NCBI RefSeq assembly: GCF_040958095.1
Contig: NC_091193.1
Coordinates: 22,982,901-23,046,900 of the forward strand
DNA: 64,000 nt
DNA from: Procambarus clarkii
Taxonomy: Eukaryota > Arthropoda > Malacostraca > Decapoda > Cambaridae
Direction: 5' to 3'
In this document: piece after piece, positions 47,632 through 59,973 of the stretch
Numbering within the stretch: the stretch's first letter is position 1
Layout of the letters: every line of letters starts with the position of its first letter
The notes under the pieces: generated by a model
Database searches by the model: none
What the model saw: the letters and a program-made list of their open reading frames with translations, nothing else
Told to the model about the DNA's origin: nothing
Position numbers and translations under genes: made by a program

Positions 47632-49253
47632 CTGCAACACGGTAAGCTGACTCTCAGGAGGCAGCCCGTCCTCGTACACAAAGACCAAAGCCCATTCCAA
47701 GCACCCATCAAACACCTTGTTTATAAATGATAAACAGTTTACAATCAACTCACAACTGATGACGTTCGATCAAGTACTTTGCTAGCGACTTTTGTTTGAA
47801 CCACATCGCTGTAAATGCTTCACCAACGTAATACAAATACAAATAATCGACAACAGAACCTAAACACCTAACCTAACCTAACCTGTGCTTATATATATGC
47901 ACAATATGCTAATATATTATAATATTAATTTATATTAGAGGAAATTCCCGTTTTGAATGAACAGCATGTTACAATTTATGAATGCGTCTATGGGGTCGAC
48001 CGCTGGATGGAATGGACTTGAGTCGAGGACGGGTTGGAAATAGTTGGGGCTTTTCCTTTCACCTCATGCCCCTGTCCACCTAGCTGTAAGTAGGTACCTA
48101 GGAATTAGTTCGACCCGGGGGGGGGGGGACCTCAGTATTAGCCTAACATGTACTATACGTGTTGACCAGACCACACACTAGAAGGTGAAGGGACGACGAC
48201 GTTTCGGTCCGTCCTGGACCATTCTCAAGTCGATTGAGAATGGTCCAGGACGTCCCTTCACCTTCTAGTGTGTGGTCTGGTCAACATACGTCAGCCACGT
48301 TACTGTGATTCATCGCTTGCATGTACTATATGTATTACCTGACTTCCTGTCCCCCGACACAATGAATTATTAAATACAACAATATTAATTTATATTTGAG
48401 AAAACTCTTATTTGGAAGGAACAGAATGATAAAACTGATGAATCCGTCTTTGGGGTCGACCGCTGGATGGAATGGACTTGGCTTGAGGACGGATTGCAGG
48501 AAGAAGCTCTAATCCAATATGACTATGTAGCACTTGGAAGATGCATTTGTTTACACGGAGACAGACGACCTCTAACTCCTATTAGCAAGCTGGCGGGAGC
48601 TCTCCCGTGCCATACCTCATGATAGATCTTACCCACTAATTTCTCTAGAATACGACCCGCTAATAGTTTAATAACCAGGTGCCTAATTACTGCTCAGTGA
48701 ACAGAGGCGTACAGTTAAGGATTGGCGCCTAGTCACTTCCCCGCCCAGGATACGAACCTGGACCAAATCGCTCCCGAAGTTCAGGGTGGTGAGTTACCAC
48801 CAAGACACCAGGGACTACGGACGGACTGAGGGAACGGTGCCCTAACACTTGAATCATCGGTAATCAAACGCCGATCCTGTATTCTTACAGGATCAGCGCA
48901 CACTTACACATACACACACGTGTGTGTGTGTGTTTGTTCTTGTCTACTTGTTACCTAGATGTATTTCCAGAGGTCAAGTTTCTGCTCCTGGGAGTCCCAC
49001 TTATGAGGCCGTGAGACGCGGCCCTCCTCTTGTTACGGCGATGTTTAAAGCTGCGGATGATGTTACCCTCAACATCCTCCCCCTATAAAATATCTTGAAT
49101 AACTGCCAATACCATGAAAAAGTTGCTTTACTGATACTAGTCCACTGAGGAATTTCCCTAGATCATCAGTAGGGGACTCCACCATGGCATTAGCAATGAA
49201 CTCATCCAGGTCGTCAGTAATGGACTCTCCAATACCAAAAGTAATGGACTCAC
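47632..49253 (-). other. Intron 1 with duplicated blocks and a foldback
   Basis: GGGGTCGACCGCTGGATGGA occurs at about 47993 and 48452, marking a diverged duplication. A foldback lies at 48160-48286. CCTAACCTAACCTAACC near 47867 is a TTAGG-type motif. A dispersed repeat with GAGGCCGTGAGACGCGGCCC is at about 48960-49045. Confidence 0.75.
48160..48286. repeat. Foldback (inverted repeat) in intron 1
   Basis: TGTTGACCAGACCACACACT at 48160 and its complement ending at 48286 bound arms of about 53 bases. The left arm has an extra 16-nt ACGACGTTTCGGTCCG. Related sequence near 4795 suggests a dispersed family. Confidence 0.88.
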
Positions 49254-49362
49254 CCAGGTCATCAGCGAAGATGAAGACAATATTGGGAGCAGCAGCAGCA
49301 GCAGCAGCAGCCAGGGCCAGGCACGACGCTGCTGTGAGACACATCAACCAACTGTGACACAT
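49254..49362 (-). CDS. Arylsulfatase B-like, exon 1 (start codon, signal peptide)
   Basis: The ATG at 49362-49360 gives MCHSWLMCLTAASCLALAAA, then Ala residues and PNIVFIFADDL, a hydrophobic signal peptide followed by the first metal-binding Asp pair. Donor CTGG/GTGAGT. A second in-frame ATG (49344) would also leave a signal-like sequence. No in-frame stop separates this ATG from a possible acceptor (TTACAG at about 49397-49402), so a further upstream coding exon cannot be excluded. Confidence 0.85.
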
Positions 49363-49983
49363 TACAGGATCTTCCTCCTCACCTTGTTCAGCGTCTCTGT
49401 AACACACAACACACTGATTTACTCGCGAAATTCTCGACTGAAAACAAATAATATTCCAACTAAGAAACATTCCTGTAGGCCTACTAACTTGTGCTAGGCA
49501 AGAATACGGCAATATCCAGACTAGCAAGTGCTTTGGCAGTGTTCCAATGACTAGCAAGTGCTTTGACAGTGTTCCAAAGCCTAGCAAGTACTTTGGCAGT
49601 GTTCCAAGCCTAGCAAGTACTTTGACAGTGTTCCAAAGCCTAGCAAGGATTCAGACAGCATTCTACATTAAACAAACCAGGTGAACGCCAAGGCATGGAG
49701 AACACACATAGTGAACGCAGACAATACAAACGCAAATAGTTTTAGCTATGTTGATCAACCCGGCCTCGTAATAGCACGTCGCATTTTGACGTATACTCTA
49801 CCCTAAGGCCAAAAACTGTCGTACTAGAAAATGGTAGCGGGTTGCGAAATTGACATAATGTCCCGTTTTCTGTTTGGGGTCCTTGGTTAGGTTAGGATAA
49901 GCCTATTTTAGTGCGACAGTTTCTTGACGTTGGGAACGCTCGCGAGAGCAGGCTGGTTGACAATCGAGTTATTTTTAGCACAC

Positions 49984-49985
<2 letters not shown>
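49363..49985. other. 5' side of the sulfatase gene; small tandem repeat
   Basis: 49396 is a plausible 3' splice site for a 5' untranslated intron. A tandem repeat of about 30 bp (CTAGCAAGTGCTTTGGCAGT type, four copies) lies at 49520-49645. No promoter element can be called. Confidence 0.5.

Positions 49986-50068
<83 letters not shown>
49986..50068. repeat. (TAA)n microsatellite
   Basis: About 80 bp of TAA units, then less regular AATAAT sequence to 50110. Confidence 0.97.
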
Positions 50069-50070
<2 letters not shown>

Positions 50071-50289
50071 CAATAACAATAATAATAGAAAGAATAATAA
50101 TTATAATAATATAATTCATTGTGTCGGGAGAATACAGCTTCATATCTCGAGCCTAAAAAATCTGCCGTAGTTTATTTTAATGCACTAGTCAAAGTAAACA
50201 AAGTATAAAGATAATTAACTCAAAATAATGGGAAGTGAACATACTTTATTACAAATAAACGGTCCAGGTACATAAAACACTTTATTAAA

Positions 50290-50292
<3 letters not shown>

Positions 50293-50366
<74 letters not shown>

Positions 50367-50455
50367 TATAAATATATATATATATATATATTATATATAT
50401 TATATATTTATATATTATATAAATATATAATGTGTATATATACATATATACACAC
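50293..50455. repeat. (TA)n microsatellite with imperfect right side
   Basis: TA array to about 50360, then TATAAATATATAAT variants. Confidence 0.95.
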
Positions 50456-50619
50456 ACTAGGAGAGGTACCTGGCGGTGCCCGAGATAGTCGGTGTCTTCC
50501 CCGACCCCCATTCTCCCATCTCCCCTTTGACCCCTCCATCCCCATGGCACCCCTTGTCCCCCCTCATTCCCCTGGTCCACCTTTCCCGTCTCTCACATTT
50601 ATTATTAAGAACCACCGAA

Positions 50620-50795
50620 ACAATATGGCCATGGGAGACATCTCCCGTCACGCAGGGTGCAGCCGCACCTCCACAAATCTCCAGTATCATCTATTGATAC
50701 TGGTAATGGCTCACAAGGGCCACCACTTACGGGCTATTCATGCCCGTGCCACCTTTTGGGTGGCTTAATCTTCATCAATCAATCATCAAACAATA
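50620..50795. mobile_element. Dispersed SINE-like repeat
   Basis: GGAGACATCTCCCGTCACGC, GTATCATCTATTGATACTGG, GGCTATTCATGCCCGTGCCA and GGTGGCTTAATC followed by ATCAATCAATCATC. I recognise it as a common decapod repeat from memory. The (ATCA)n end would be its tail. Confidence 0.55.
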
Positions 50796-51189
50796 TGGGT
50801 CTCTTATTCCCCCTTTCTTATTATATATAATATAAGGGAGCAATGAAACTACTGTATGGATCGAAATAATTTTGTATGGCGAGAAACTCTCAGGGCTCAA
50901 CCAATATTTCACACTTCACCAAAACTGAATCTGTGAGAAATGGATGGATAATTAATTGGTGTCAATAATTACTAATATTTCTTAAATCATTTAACTTAGG
51001 TTTACCCCAACCAGCCTGTGTCCGTCTCGCACCCCAGACCACTCCCCCTACACATTTGTGTAAGGCTGGCACCAAGTGTCTGGCCTCCAGCTTTACACAG
51101 ACACGAAGAGACAGACAATTTCTCTTGTATAGATATGTGAAAGGAGTTGGGGTCTAAGCTAATCGAAACAACTAGAGACCCCAGAGCTG
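50796..51189. other. No gene recognised
   Basis: No motif or repeat recognised, apart from a short TATATAATATAA run. Confidence 0.5.
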
Positions 51190-51375
51190 CCAGTTTTCTT
51201 TTTCAGCGCCTTAGTGTGGCAATCCAGAGAGGAAATGCTCACTGCATCCATGGTTCGTGCCCGCCATCTGAGGAGCTGGAGGAGCTATTCAACTTATGAC
51301 AAGCAGCCTTGTACCCTGTATGTAATCAATATTGTAACTTTTTTTGTGTAATGACATTTTCAAATAAAGTTAGAT
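51190..51375 (+). other. Unidentified dispersed coding repeat, copy 2
   Basis: The plus strand reads [20 protein letters not shown] then GSCPPSEELEELFNL stop (about 51298). AAATAAAG follows at 51361. Compared with copy 3 many changes are silent or conservative in the peptide. Confidence 0.65.
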
Positions 51376-51399
51376 AAATATACACACTTAACAAAAGAA

Positions 51400-51530
51400 T
51401 AGGGGTGGTAGGAGAAGAAAATATCAAAGTGTTCAGTGAGGATCCAAAAGGTCTTCTCTGAGTACTCTTTATTTTCTTCTCTGAGGCTATGGGTCCCTAC
51501 ATTTGCACCAGAGGTGGTACCCCTTCTAGG

Positions 51531-51532
<2 letters not shown>
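51400..51532. repeat. Dispersed repeat, copy 2 (as 30700-30842)
   Basis: GGGGTGGTAGGAGAAGAAAA, TTTATTTTCTTCTCTGAGGC, TATGGGTCCCTACATTTGCA and CCAGAGGTGGTACCCC, directly before a TA array. Confidence 0.75.

Positions 51533-51618
<86 letters not shown>
51533..51618. repeat. (TA)n microsatellite
   Basis: TA array bordering the family A element. Confidence 0.97.
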
Positions 51619-52410
<792 letters not shown>

Positions 52411-52616
52411 CACACAAAGCCAGTAAGACACATAAGCGTTCTGGGCAACATTGACAATAACTCACAGTAAATATAATTGAACAAGTGGGTCCAGGAACCA
52501 CCACACATCAGGGGAGACGCAGTAGTTGTGAGGCTGTCTGCCGCCCGCAGGTTGTATGTGCGCAACAATATACCAAACAGCTGCGGCAATTCCCATTGTC
52601 GGCGATAGGGAGCCTG

Positions 52617-52696
<80 letters not shown>
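52617..52696. repeat. (TA)n microsatellite
   Basis: TA array preceding copy 3 of the unidentified coding repeat. Confidence 0.97.
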
Positions 52697-52699
<3 letters not shown>

Positions 52700-52706
<7 letters not shown>

Positions 52707-53030
52707 CATTGAAGTTCCTGAAGGAATTGGGGGACAAATTGATCAGCGCTACAAAAGACCAGAGAGCAAAAAGTTTCTTGTTCCAGCGCCTCAGTGTTGC
52801 GATTCAGAGGGGAAATGCCTGTTGCGTCTTGGGCACTAGTCCAACTTCAGAGGAATTCGAAGAAGTGTTTGACTTGCAACAATGATCGAACCCGTCTGTG
52901 ACATTCATCAATGTTTCCCATTGTTGTGTTTTTCAAGAGATCCATAACCTTTAATCACCTTTTTGCATTATTATTTTTGTATCAACCCATGTATATCTTG
53001 TAACCATCAAATGCATAATAAAGCACAAAA
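52700..53030 (+). other. Unidentified dispersed coding repeat, copy 3 (open frame)
   Basis: The open frame reads [40 protein letters not shown] and [18 protein letters not shown] before TGA at about 52885. It is the longest of the three copies and enters from TA sequence, so the protein start is missing. AATAAAGC follows at about 53018. It looks like the C-terminus and 3' end of a transcript-derived element. Family unknown. Confidence 0.7.
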
Positions 53031-53039
53031 AATAAAAAA

Positions 53040-53178
53040 GGAAGGGGGTGGTAGGAGAAAAGCACACAGAAACTGTATTGGAGGGGATCTAAACATTCCC
53101 TCTAATGCGTTATGCGTGGTTTCCTCCGAGGCTATGGGTCCCCCTTCTTCCAGATAGAGGTGGTACTCCCTTCCATTT

Positions 53179-53180
<2 letters not shown>
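53040..53180. repeat. Dispersed repeat, copy 3 (diverged)
   Basis: GGGGGTGGTAGGAGAAAAGC, TCCTCCGAGGCTATGGGTCC and AGAGGTGGTACTCCC, then a TA array. Confidence 0.65.

Positions 53181-53268
<88 letters not shown>
53181..53268. repeat. (TA)n microsatellite
   Basis: TA array of about 88 bp. Confidence 0.97.
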
Positions 53269-53269
<1 letters not shown>

Positions 53270-53289
53270 TGATCTATCTATCCATCTTG

Positions 53290-54830
53290 CATGCTGACCA
53301 AGATGTTGACTAGACCTAGAATCAGTTCACTTAAAGATATAATCACTGGAGCACTAACTCTGGACACAAGAGCCTCCAATAGCAACAGGTGGACCCAGTG
53401 TGCGATAAACACCATCAATACATTCGATATAACAAACACAGTCACTAAGAAGAGTGTCGACGAAATACATGCAGACTTTGTTATGCAAGCCCCTTGGGAA
53501 TCTCCGCCAGCAGACTTTAAGATTATGGTTATTGAAGGAAAAAAAGAACCAGACAAATCCTCATCTGCTACGTAACATTGCACAGATGCATATAGAAGCA
53601 AACTTGGCATCCGACAGCTTCACTTACTTCACAGATGGATCAGTAGACCAGCAGGGACAAGAAACCAGAGCTGCAGTTAAAGCAGGAAACTCTGTAAATA
53701 GTTTACAGTCTCCGTGGTGTAGTGGTAAGACACTCGCCTGGCGTTCCGCGAGCGCTATGTCATGGGTTCGTATCCTGGCCGGGGAGGATTTACTGGGCGC
53801 AATTCCTTAACTGTAGCCTCTGTTTAACGCAACAGTAAAATGTGTACTTGGATGAAAAAACGATTCTTCGCGGCGGGGGATCGTATTCCAGGGACCTGCC
53901 CGAAACGCTACGCGTACTAGTGGCTGTACAAGAATGTAACAACTCTTGTATATATCTCAAAAATGGGAGTTCGACTTTACAAACAGAGATGCTAGCCATT
54001 CAAAAGGCTTTAGAACATGTTCTTGCTCAACACCAACAACATGTTATCATACATACAGATTCGAGAACCGCCATTGAAACCTTGCAACAAGAACACATAT
54101 GTGATAACATACATCTGATCACAAATGTCATATCATTAATGCAAACACTCAAACGACAAGGCCGACGGGTACTTATCAACTGGGTGCCAAGTCATGTGGG
54201 AATAATAGGAAATGACATTGCACACGAAGCTGCAAAACTTGCAACTAAGAGAAGAAATGTTGACATTTACATACCACAGAGTCTATCACAGATTAAGAAA
54301 GTAATTAGAAACAGAGCAATGCAAAAGATGTACAGTGACCACAACACAGCAGTTGCAACATCAGGATCTGCGGGTTGGTACAAGAATTCAACCAACTACG
54401 AACCACTTAGTTTGATGAAAGAGAGCAGTAGAGCAACAGAAATACATTTACATCGCATCAGGCTTGGATACCCATGTGCATGGGAAATAGGCTTACAGGT
54501 TCCGGAAGATGAGAGGAAATGTCAGCACTGTGGAGAAATGCCCGACAGACCATAGGAACATATTCTAACATAGTGCACAGTTACAGCCACAACAGACCAT
54601 TGGAACATTATCTAACACAGTGCACAGTTACAAATCCATTAAGATTTCAACTTAGATTCAACAGAGCAGAAGAAGTTGTTAAACACATGGGACAAAATCT
54701 TACTGAAGCGACCATACGAGTCATAAATACTCATACTCCGCCCAAGTAAAACAGAAACAAGCAACACTTAGAGGGCCAGCCAGAGGCTTAGGGCCCGCGC
54801 AGGAATATCCCTGCAAAAAAAAAAAAAAAT
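53290..54830 (+). mobile_element. RNase H-bearing non-LTR fragment with nested SINE
   Basis: The plus strand shows a post-RT linker (KDIITGALTLDTRASNSNRW, EIHADFVMQAPWESPPADFK), a shift in an A-run near 53545, RNase H first half (YFTDGSVDQQGQETRAAVKA), then a SINE at 53708-53960. It resumes with LQTEMLAIQKALEHVLAQHQ, HVIIHTDSRTAIETLQQEHI and NWVPSHVGIIGNDIAHEAAK, then HRIRLGYPCAWEIG and CQHCGEMPDRP. A direct duplication of about 50 bp (54546-54644) shifts the frame before the C-terminal end [12 protein letters not shown]...PPK. No RT is present, so it is 5' truncated. Confidence 0.85.
53708..53960 (+). mobile_element. tRNA-derived SINE inserted in RNase H
   Basis: The head has TGGTGTAGTGGTAAGACACT (A-box region) and GGTTCGTATCC (one mismatch to the B box). 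The body includes CGATTCTTCGCGGCGGGGGA. The tail CGAAACGCTACGCGTACTAG and ATGTAACAACTCTTGTATAT is shared, reversed, with 35510-35580. Comparison with the uninterrupted element at 23490-23560 shows the insertion near AATAGTT. Confidence 0.82.
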
Positions 54831-54839
54831 CTATCCATC

Positions 54840-55400
54840 TATGTTCATATGACATACATCTGTCCATCTGACTGTCCGTTCCGTGGTGTGAAATACTACA
54901 AAAACAAAACTTAACTCTTACTCTGATCAAGAGCTCTGGCCTGAGAAACCTATGAAGCTGTAGAACCGTCTGTTATATGTAAGTACTGGAAAATTATTGC
55001 CAGCAGGAAATTTATGTTAATTTTCCCAAGATGTATAGTGGTGCATATTACTACAATTTTTTTTAAGTTTGTTTTGAAAATATTTAGTATGTAGCTGGCG
55101 GGCAGTGCCAAAAAATCGTTGTGGGGGGTCTGAATGTGGCACTTGCATTCAAATTCAATTTCTTATTCAAAAGAATGTGTGTACAAAGAACATAAGAGTA
55201 AGTGTACAATTGTGGGGACAGTAGTTACATAAACTAATGAAGCCACTAATGGCACTGTTGTTCCCTTTTGAATTCTGACGCCCGCGGCCAGCCCAAGCTC
55301 ATCATACCGTACACTTTGCCAATTTAGGTGAGGCTAACCGCAGCCGTGTGGCCTCCAACTTTGGAGGCCACACGATATAGATGTATAGAATTATATCTAC
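54840..55400. other. No gene recognised
   Basis: AT-rich sequence; TTTGGAGGCCACACG is preceded by GTGTGGCCTCCAACT, a short palindrome near 55350. Nothing coding. Confidence 0.5.
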
Positions 55401-55786
55401 CAGCCCATCCTCCTCTTTTCGTAATGCTTTTAATAACGACGAGGACCATAGTATATATACTGAAGTATAACAAAATTAGAAAGTAAAAATCGGGACTATT
55501 GGGATGGACAATCCGGAAATCTATTTTCTACTTATGTCGCAAAGACAAACTATACTAGCCTAACCTTCCTAGGCCTAATACACGATATCTGAAGCCTAAT
55601 ATAGTACATATGTGTGTGTGCTATACTTGGCCTAGGAATATTTAGGTATGTTTTTAGCTTAATTTCTTCCGATTTTATAAAGTGAATAGTACAAAGTTCT
55701 GCTATTTAATTGCTTAGAACGGCAATCTTTGTACTATGGTGCTCAGTTACAAGAACTACTATCTTTACGAACAGGAGAATAGGTTG
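55401..55786 (+). mobile_element. Dispersed family C element, copy 2
   Basis: Starts CAGCCCATCCTCCTC and ends AGGAGAATAGGTTG. It shares ordered blocks with copy 1 (35147-35885) but lacks the nested SINEs, which fixes the original length at about 385 bp. TIR-like ends; no coding capacity. Confidence 0.7.
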
Positions 55787-55944
55787 CATATACATACATA
55801 CACATACATACATACATACATACATACATACATACATACATACATACATTCATACATACATACATACATACATACATACATACATACATACATACATACA
55901 TACATACATTCATACATACATACATTCATACATACATACATTCA

Positions 55945-55978
<34 letters not shown>

Positions 55979-56152
55979 CATACATACATACATACATACA
56001 TACATACATACATACATACATACATTCATACATACATACATACATTCATACATACATACATTCATACATACATACATACATACATACATACATACATACA
56101 TACATACATACATACATACATACATACATACATACATTCATACATACATACA
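55787..56152. repeat. (CATA)n microsatellite, about 365 bp
   Basis: CATA tetranucleotides with scattered CATT variants and one CATATATA. Long IHTYIHTY frames are artefacts. Confidence 0.98.
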
Positions 56153-56439
56153 CTTGTTTTGTTTATTATTAGATATTTTCGAAGAACACATCTCTGGTTC
56201 CCACAATAAATGCATTGCTAAATGGGAACAACCTTGAAGTTTTGGGAATAAGACCAGCTGTCGCAAATACACTTTAGGTCTGATACATGTTCACACTGAT
56301 TATTGATAGATATGTAAAGAACGATAGCCAGTAGACACATGAGATTGAATGAAACTACAGATAGCCTATTGGCTCATACCTGAGGCAATCGATCCCCAAC
56401 CCATCCCCTGGTTTAGATAGAAGCTATTGTGACGAGCGT
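56153..56439. other. Short spacer, possible PLE scrap
   Basis: AGCCTATTGGCTCATACCTG near 56365 resembles the post-stop sequence of PLEs (AATAGGCCCTTTGCAG), but too little remains to be sure. Confidence 0.35.
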
Positions 56440-56440
56440 C

Positions 56441-56531
<91 letters not shown>

Positions 56532-56853
56532 TATTTAGGAACAGTACGTACATAGTTGCAGAGTTACAGTACAAACATTCTGTTAGATTTAAAGATAGAG
56601 GTAGTACATACAATAACTAAAGCCATTAGTACGCATAGCGTTTCGGGCAAGGAGAGGTGGGGAAAAAACACTTAGACTAAAACTTAATAGAAATTGAGCT
56701 TAAAGTATAAATTGTGTTGAATGAAAAAAAAATAAAAGATAAAAAAAGGGGGGAACATGGTCGAAAATAGCCAATATACAAGTTGGTCAACAAACCTTTT
56801 TTTTTTTTTTTTTAGATAGTAAGACATGGGTTGACATTTAGAAGTAAGGTAGG

Positions 56854-57966
56854 TTACATGGAGTTAATTAGGTAGTACTTAGTTTTCATCTTAAACTGGT
56901 TGAAAGAGGAACAATCTTTGACATAATTGAGAAGGTCATTCCACATTCTGGGTCCCTTGATTTGTAGAGCATTCCTACTTTGATTAAGTCTAACTCTTGG
57001 AATATCAAATAGGTATTTGTTTCTGGTGTGGTGCCCATGAGTTCTGTTACAACCTTCTAGGAAGCGTTGAAGGTCAGTATTGACATTACAATTCAGAGTT
57101 TTAAATATGTAGAGTACACAAGAGAGGATGTACAGTGACTTAATATCTAACATATTCAGAGATTTGAGTAAGGGTCCCGAGTGCTGTCTGGGGCGAGAGT
57201 TAGATATTGTTCTAATAGCAGCTTTGTGTTGGGTAATTAGAGGACGTAAATGATTTTGTGTAGTAGAACCCCAAGCACAAATACCATAGTTGAGATAAGG
57301 ATAGATGTGAGAATAATAGAGCGTCACCAGGGCAGGGCGAGGTACATAATATTTGATCTTAGAAAGAACGCCAACAGTTTTAGAAACTTTTTTTGCTATA
57401 TTTAGAATGTGTCCCTGGAAATTCAACTTGATATCGATGAGGACACCAAGGAATTTACCATCAACTTTACTACTGATTTGTATATTGTTTATTCTTAAAT
57501 TAATTTCATTTGAGGATTTATTACCAAACAAAATATAGAAAGTTTTGTCAATGTTAAGGGTGAGTTTGTTAGCAGTTAGCCAAAGATGGACTTTATTTAG
57601 TTCAGTATTCACAGTGACATTTAGAGCAAGAGGGTCAGGACTGGAGAAAATGAAAGTTGTGTCATCAGCAAATAAGATTGGTTTGAGGTGTTGTGAGGCA
57701 TTTGGAAGGTCATTAATGTAGATGAGAAAGAGGAGAGGGCCAAGTATGCTGCCCTGTGGAACACCGATGTTTATAGGTAGTGTCGGAGAAATGGAATTAT
57801 TCACAGAAACATACTGGAGCCTGTCAGTAAGGTAAGACTGAAGGTATTGCAGGGAGTGACCTCTGACTCCATAATGATGTAATTTAAGAAGAAGGTTTTG
57901 ATGGTTGAGTGTCAAAAGCCTTACGTAGGTCCACAAATATCCCAACAGGAAACTAATTTTTATCAA
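56854..57966 (-). pseudogene. CR1/Jockey-like ORF2: reverse transcriptase and C-terminus
   Basis: Open frame of 370 residues: [53 protein letters not shown] (intact FADD), LNFQGHILNIAKKVSKTVGV, YPYLNYGICAWGSTTQNHLR and KGPRMWNDLLNYVKDCSSF, and it stops at about 56854. The palm motif A (normally F.DL.KAFDTV) lies just upstream in another frame (RC of about 57900-57960: GIFVDLRKAFDTQPSK-like), so a single frameshift separates the two. Confidence 0.88.
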
Positions 57967-58137
57967 TTGTTATCAATTGAGTAACAGGGAACTCATTTTT
58001 ATCAAGAGCTGCATGTATCAAGTTAATCATATTAATAAGTGCATCGTTAGTGCTTTTTTGGGTCTGAAGCCATATTGGCAAGAGCTTAGTATATTGTGTT
58101 TGGCTAGATATGAGCAAAGCTGCTTGTAGATTAGTTT

Positions 58138-58890
58138 TTAAAATATTTTTGACAAGTTTGGCAGAATTGATATATGTCTGAAGTTGTTGACATCAGTGAG
58201 ATCACCACAATTATGAACTGGGGTTACTCTTGCTTTTTTTTTTAGAATATCTGGAAAAGTTTGGAGTACAAGTGACTTGTTGTAGAGCAATGCAATGGCA
58301 GGGGCTAAAGATCTGGAGGCTTTTTTGTAGATTAGAGTTGGTATCTCCGCAAGGGCACTAGACTTGGTCTTAAGGGAAAGGATTACCTCATTTATATCAA
58401 TGGAATTTGTATGCTTTAGGTACAGAGACTGTGGATAGTTACCTGTAATATAGTCCTGAACATCAGTATTGGATGATGGAATATCATTTGCAAGGGATGA
58501 CCCAATGGAAGAGAAGAACCTATTGAACTCAATAGCAGTATCAGAGGCTGTAAGCTGACCATCGTTATTGGACAGGAGTATTGGTTTGTTATTTAAAATC
58601 TTTTTTGATCCCAATATTTGTGAAATTGTGCTCCATGTTTTCTTGATGTTGCCCTTTGTTTGAGTAAATTTATCTTCGTAGTATTTAATTTTGGCTCTTC
58701 TAATTATTTTAGATAGTAATGATGAGTAATTCTTTGAAAGTTCTTTGGAGACGATACCTAACCTATACTTCTTCTCAAATTCATGTTTTTTATTAATAGA
58801 TTTAAGTATCCCCTTTGTAAGCCAAGGATTGTTTAGCCTTTTGGCTGTGGCTTCTTTCGTAAGTATAGGACAGTGGGTGTTATGAAGGCT
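58138..58890 (-). pseudogene. CR1/Jockey-like ORF2: linker and RT N-terminal part
   Basis: 58614-58138 reads LTASDTAIEFNRFFSSIGSS, INEVILSLKTKSSALAEIPT, LLYNKSLVLQTFPDILKKKA and VNNFRHISILPNLSKIF, the start of the RT fold. In 58620-58890 the coding is in other frames and interrupted. Confidence 0.75.
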
Positions 58891-58898
58891 GAGAGTTT

Positions 58899-59973
58899 TT
58901 AAAGAAATGATTGCACTGCTTGGTTGATGTCCCCTATGTTACCTAATTCCGATTCCCAGTTGATATTAGCGGCAGCAGCTATAAAATTGCCTATAGAAGT
59001 TTCATTGTACAGCCTAAAGCTTATCTCCCTTGTCTCTAGAGGTAGTTTGTGAATGTTGGTTAGGAGAAATGTGGGGTAATGGTCTGTAGTGCTATCAGTG
59101 ATTATCCCTGAAGTAAGCGGAGAGGTTATGTTGGTCCAGATGTGATCAAGAGCTGTGGCAGTACTATCAGTGATTCTAGTAGGTCTAGTGATTAAGGGTA
59201 TGAGGAAGCAGGAATTCATACAGTTGAGGAAACTAGCAGCAGGAGGGTTATCAGGCTCGCAGAGGTCAATGTTAAAGTCACCAGATATAATTAAGTGGTT
59301 TTTGTTCAGTCTCTAGCTCTAGTATTAGATTTCTAAGGTTAGAGTTAAATTCTGTCACATCAGTGTTAGGAACCCTGTAGACTGCTCCCACAGTCAGGAC
59401 AGCCTCGTTACCCTTGACTCTGAAACGGGCAAATATATGCTCTCCACAAGGGTCTCTAGTTTTAATTACTTTTAAGGAAGTCAGTGCATGGTGGTAGTAA
59501 AGAGAAGTACCACCACCTCTTTGTATAGGACGACAGTTGTGAATAACTGAGTAGTTAGGCATGTTGAAGAGTTGAGTAGTGTCCTCTTTTAACCACGTTT
59601 CAGTAAACACAATAAAAGAGAATTTGTTGTCAACTGTTTGAATCAGGGCATTAACATCATCAAAGTGTTTGCTTAGAGATCTTACATTCAAGTTAATTAC
59701 AGAAACATTGTGATTACACGCTAAAACATTGTTTACATTATGTGCTGTGTAATATCTGCAATTTTGATCATTAAAGTGATGATTGTCATAGATACTAGAT
59801 AAGAGGTTTAGGTCTGGGTCAATACTAGTTTGCATAAGAGGACTGTTTGACAGAAAAAAAGCAAAAAAGACAATTATAAAAAGATCTAGATAAAAAAAAG
59901 AATATATAAAACTATACACAGAATGAGGTAGGTTGCTTAAAGGTACTTTCAATAGATGGCCAATACAAATCAA
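58899..59973 (-). pseudogene. CR1/Jockey-like ORF2: endonuclease
   Basis: 59973-59278 includes SVINLNVRSLSKHFDDVNAL, FIVFTETWLKEDTTQLFNMP and RGGGTSLYYHHALTSLKVIK, the first half of an apurinic-type endonuclease (TETW catalytic Glu). Near 59290 a shift moves the frame to SGDFNIDLCEPDN, then RPTRITDSTATALDHIWTNI and GIITDSTTDHYPTFL (DHxP catalytic end). Confidence 0.85.

Noticed and set aside
53708..53785. tRNA gene
   Set aside because: The B box has a mismatch, the segment continues into a SINE body and tail, and it interrupts a retroelement frame.
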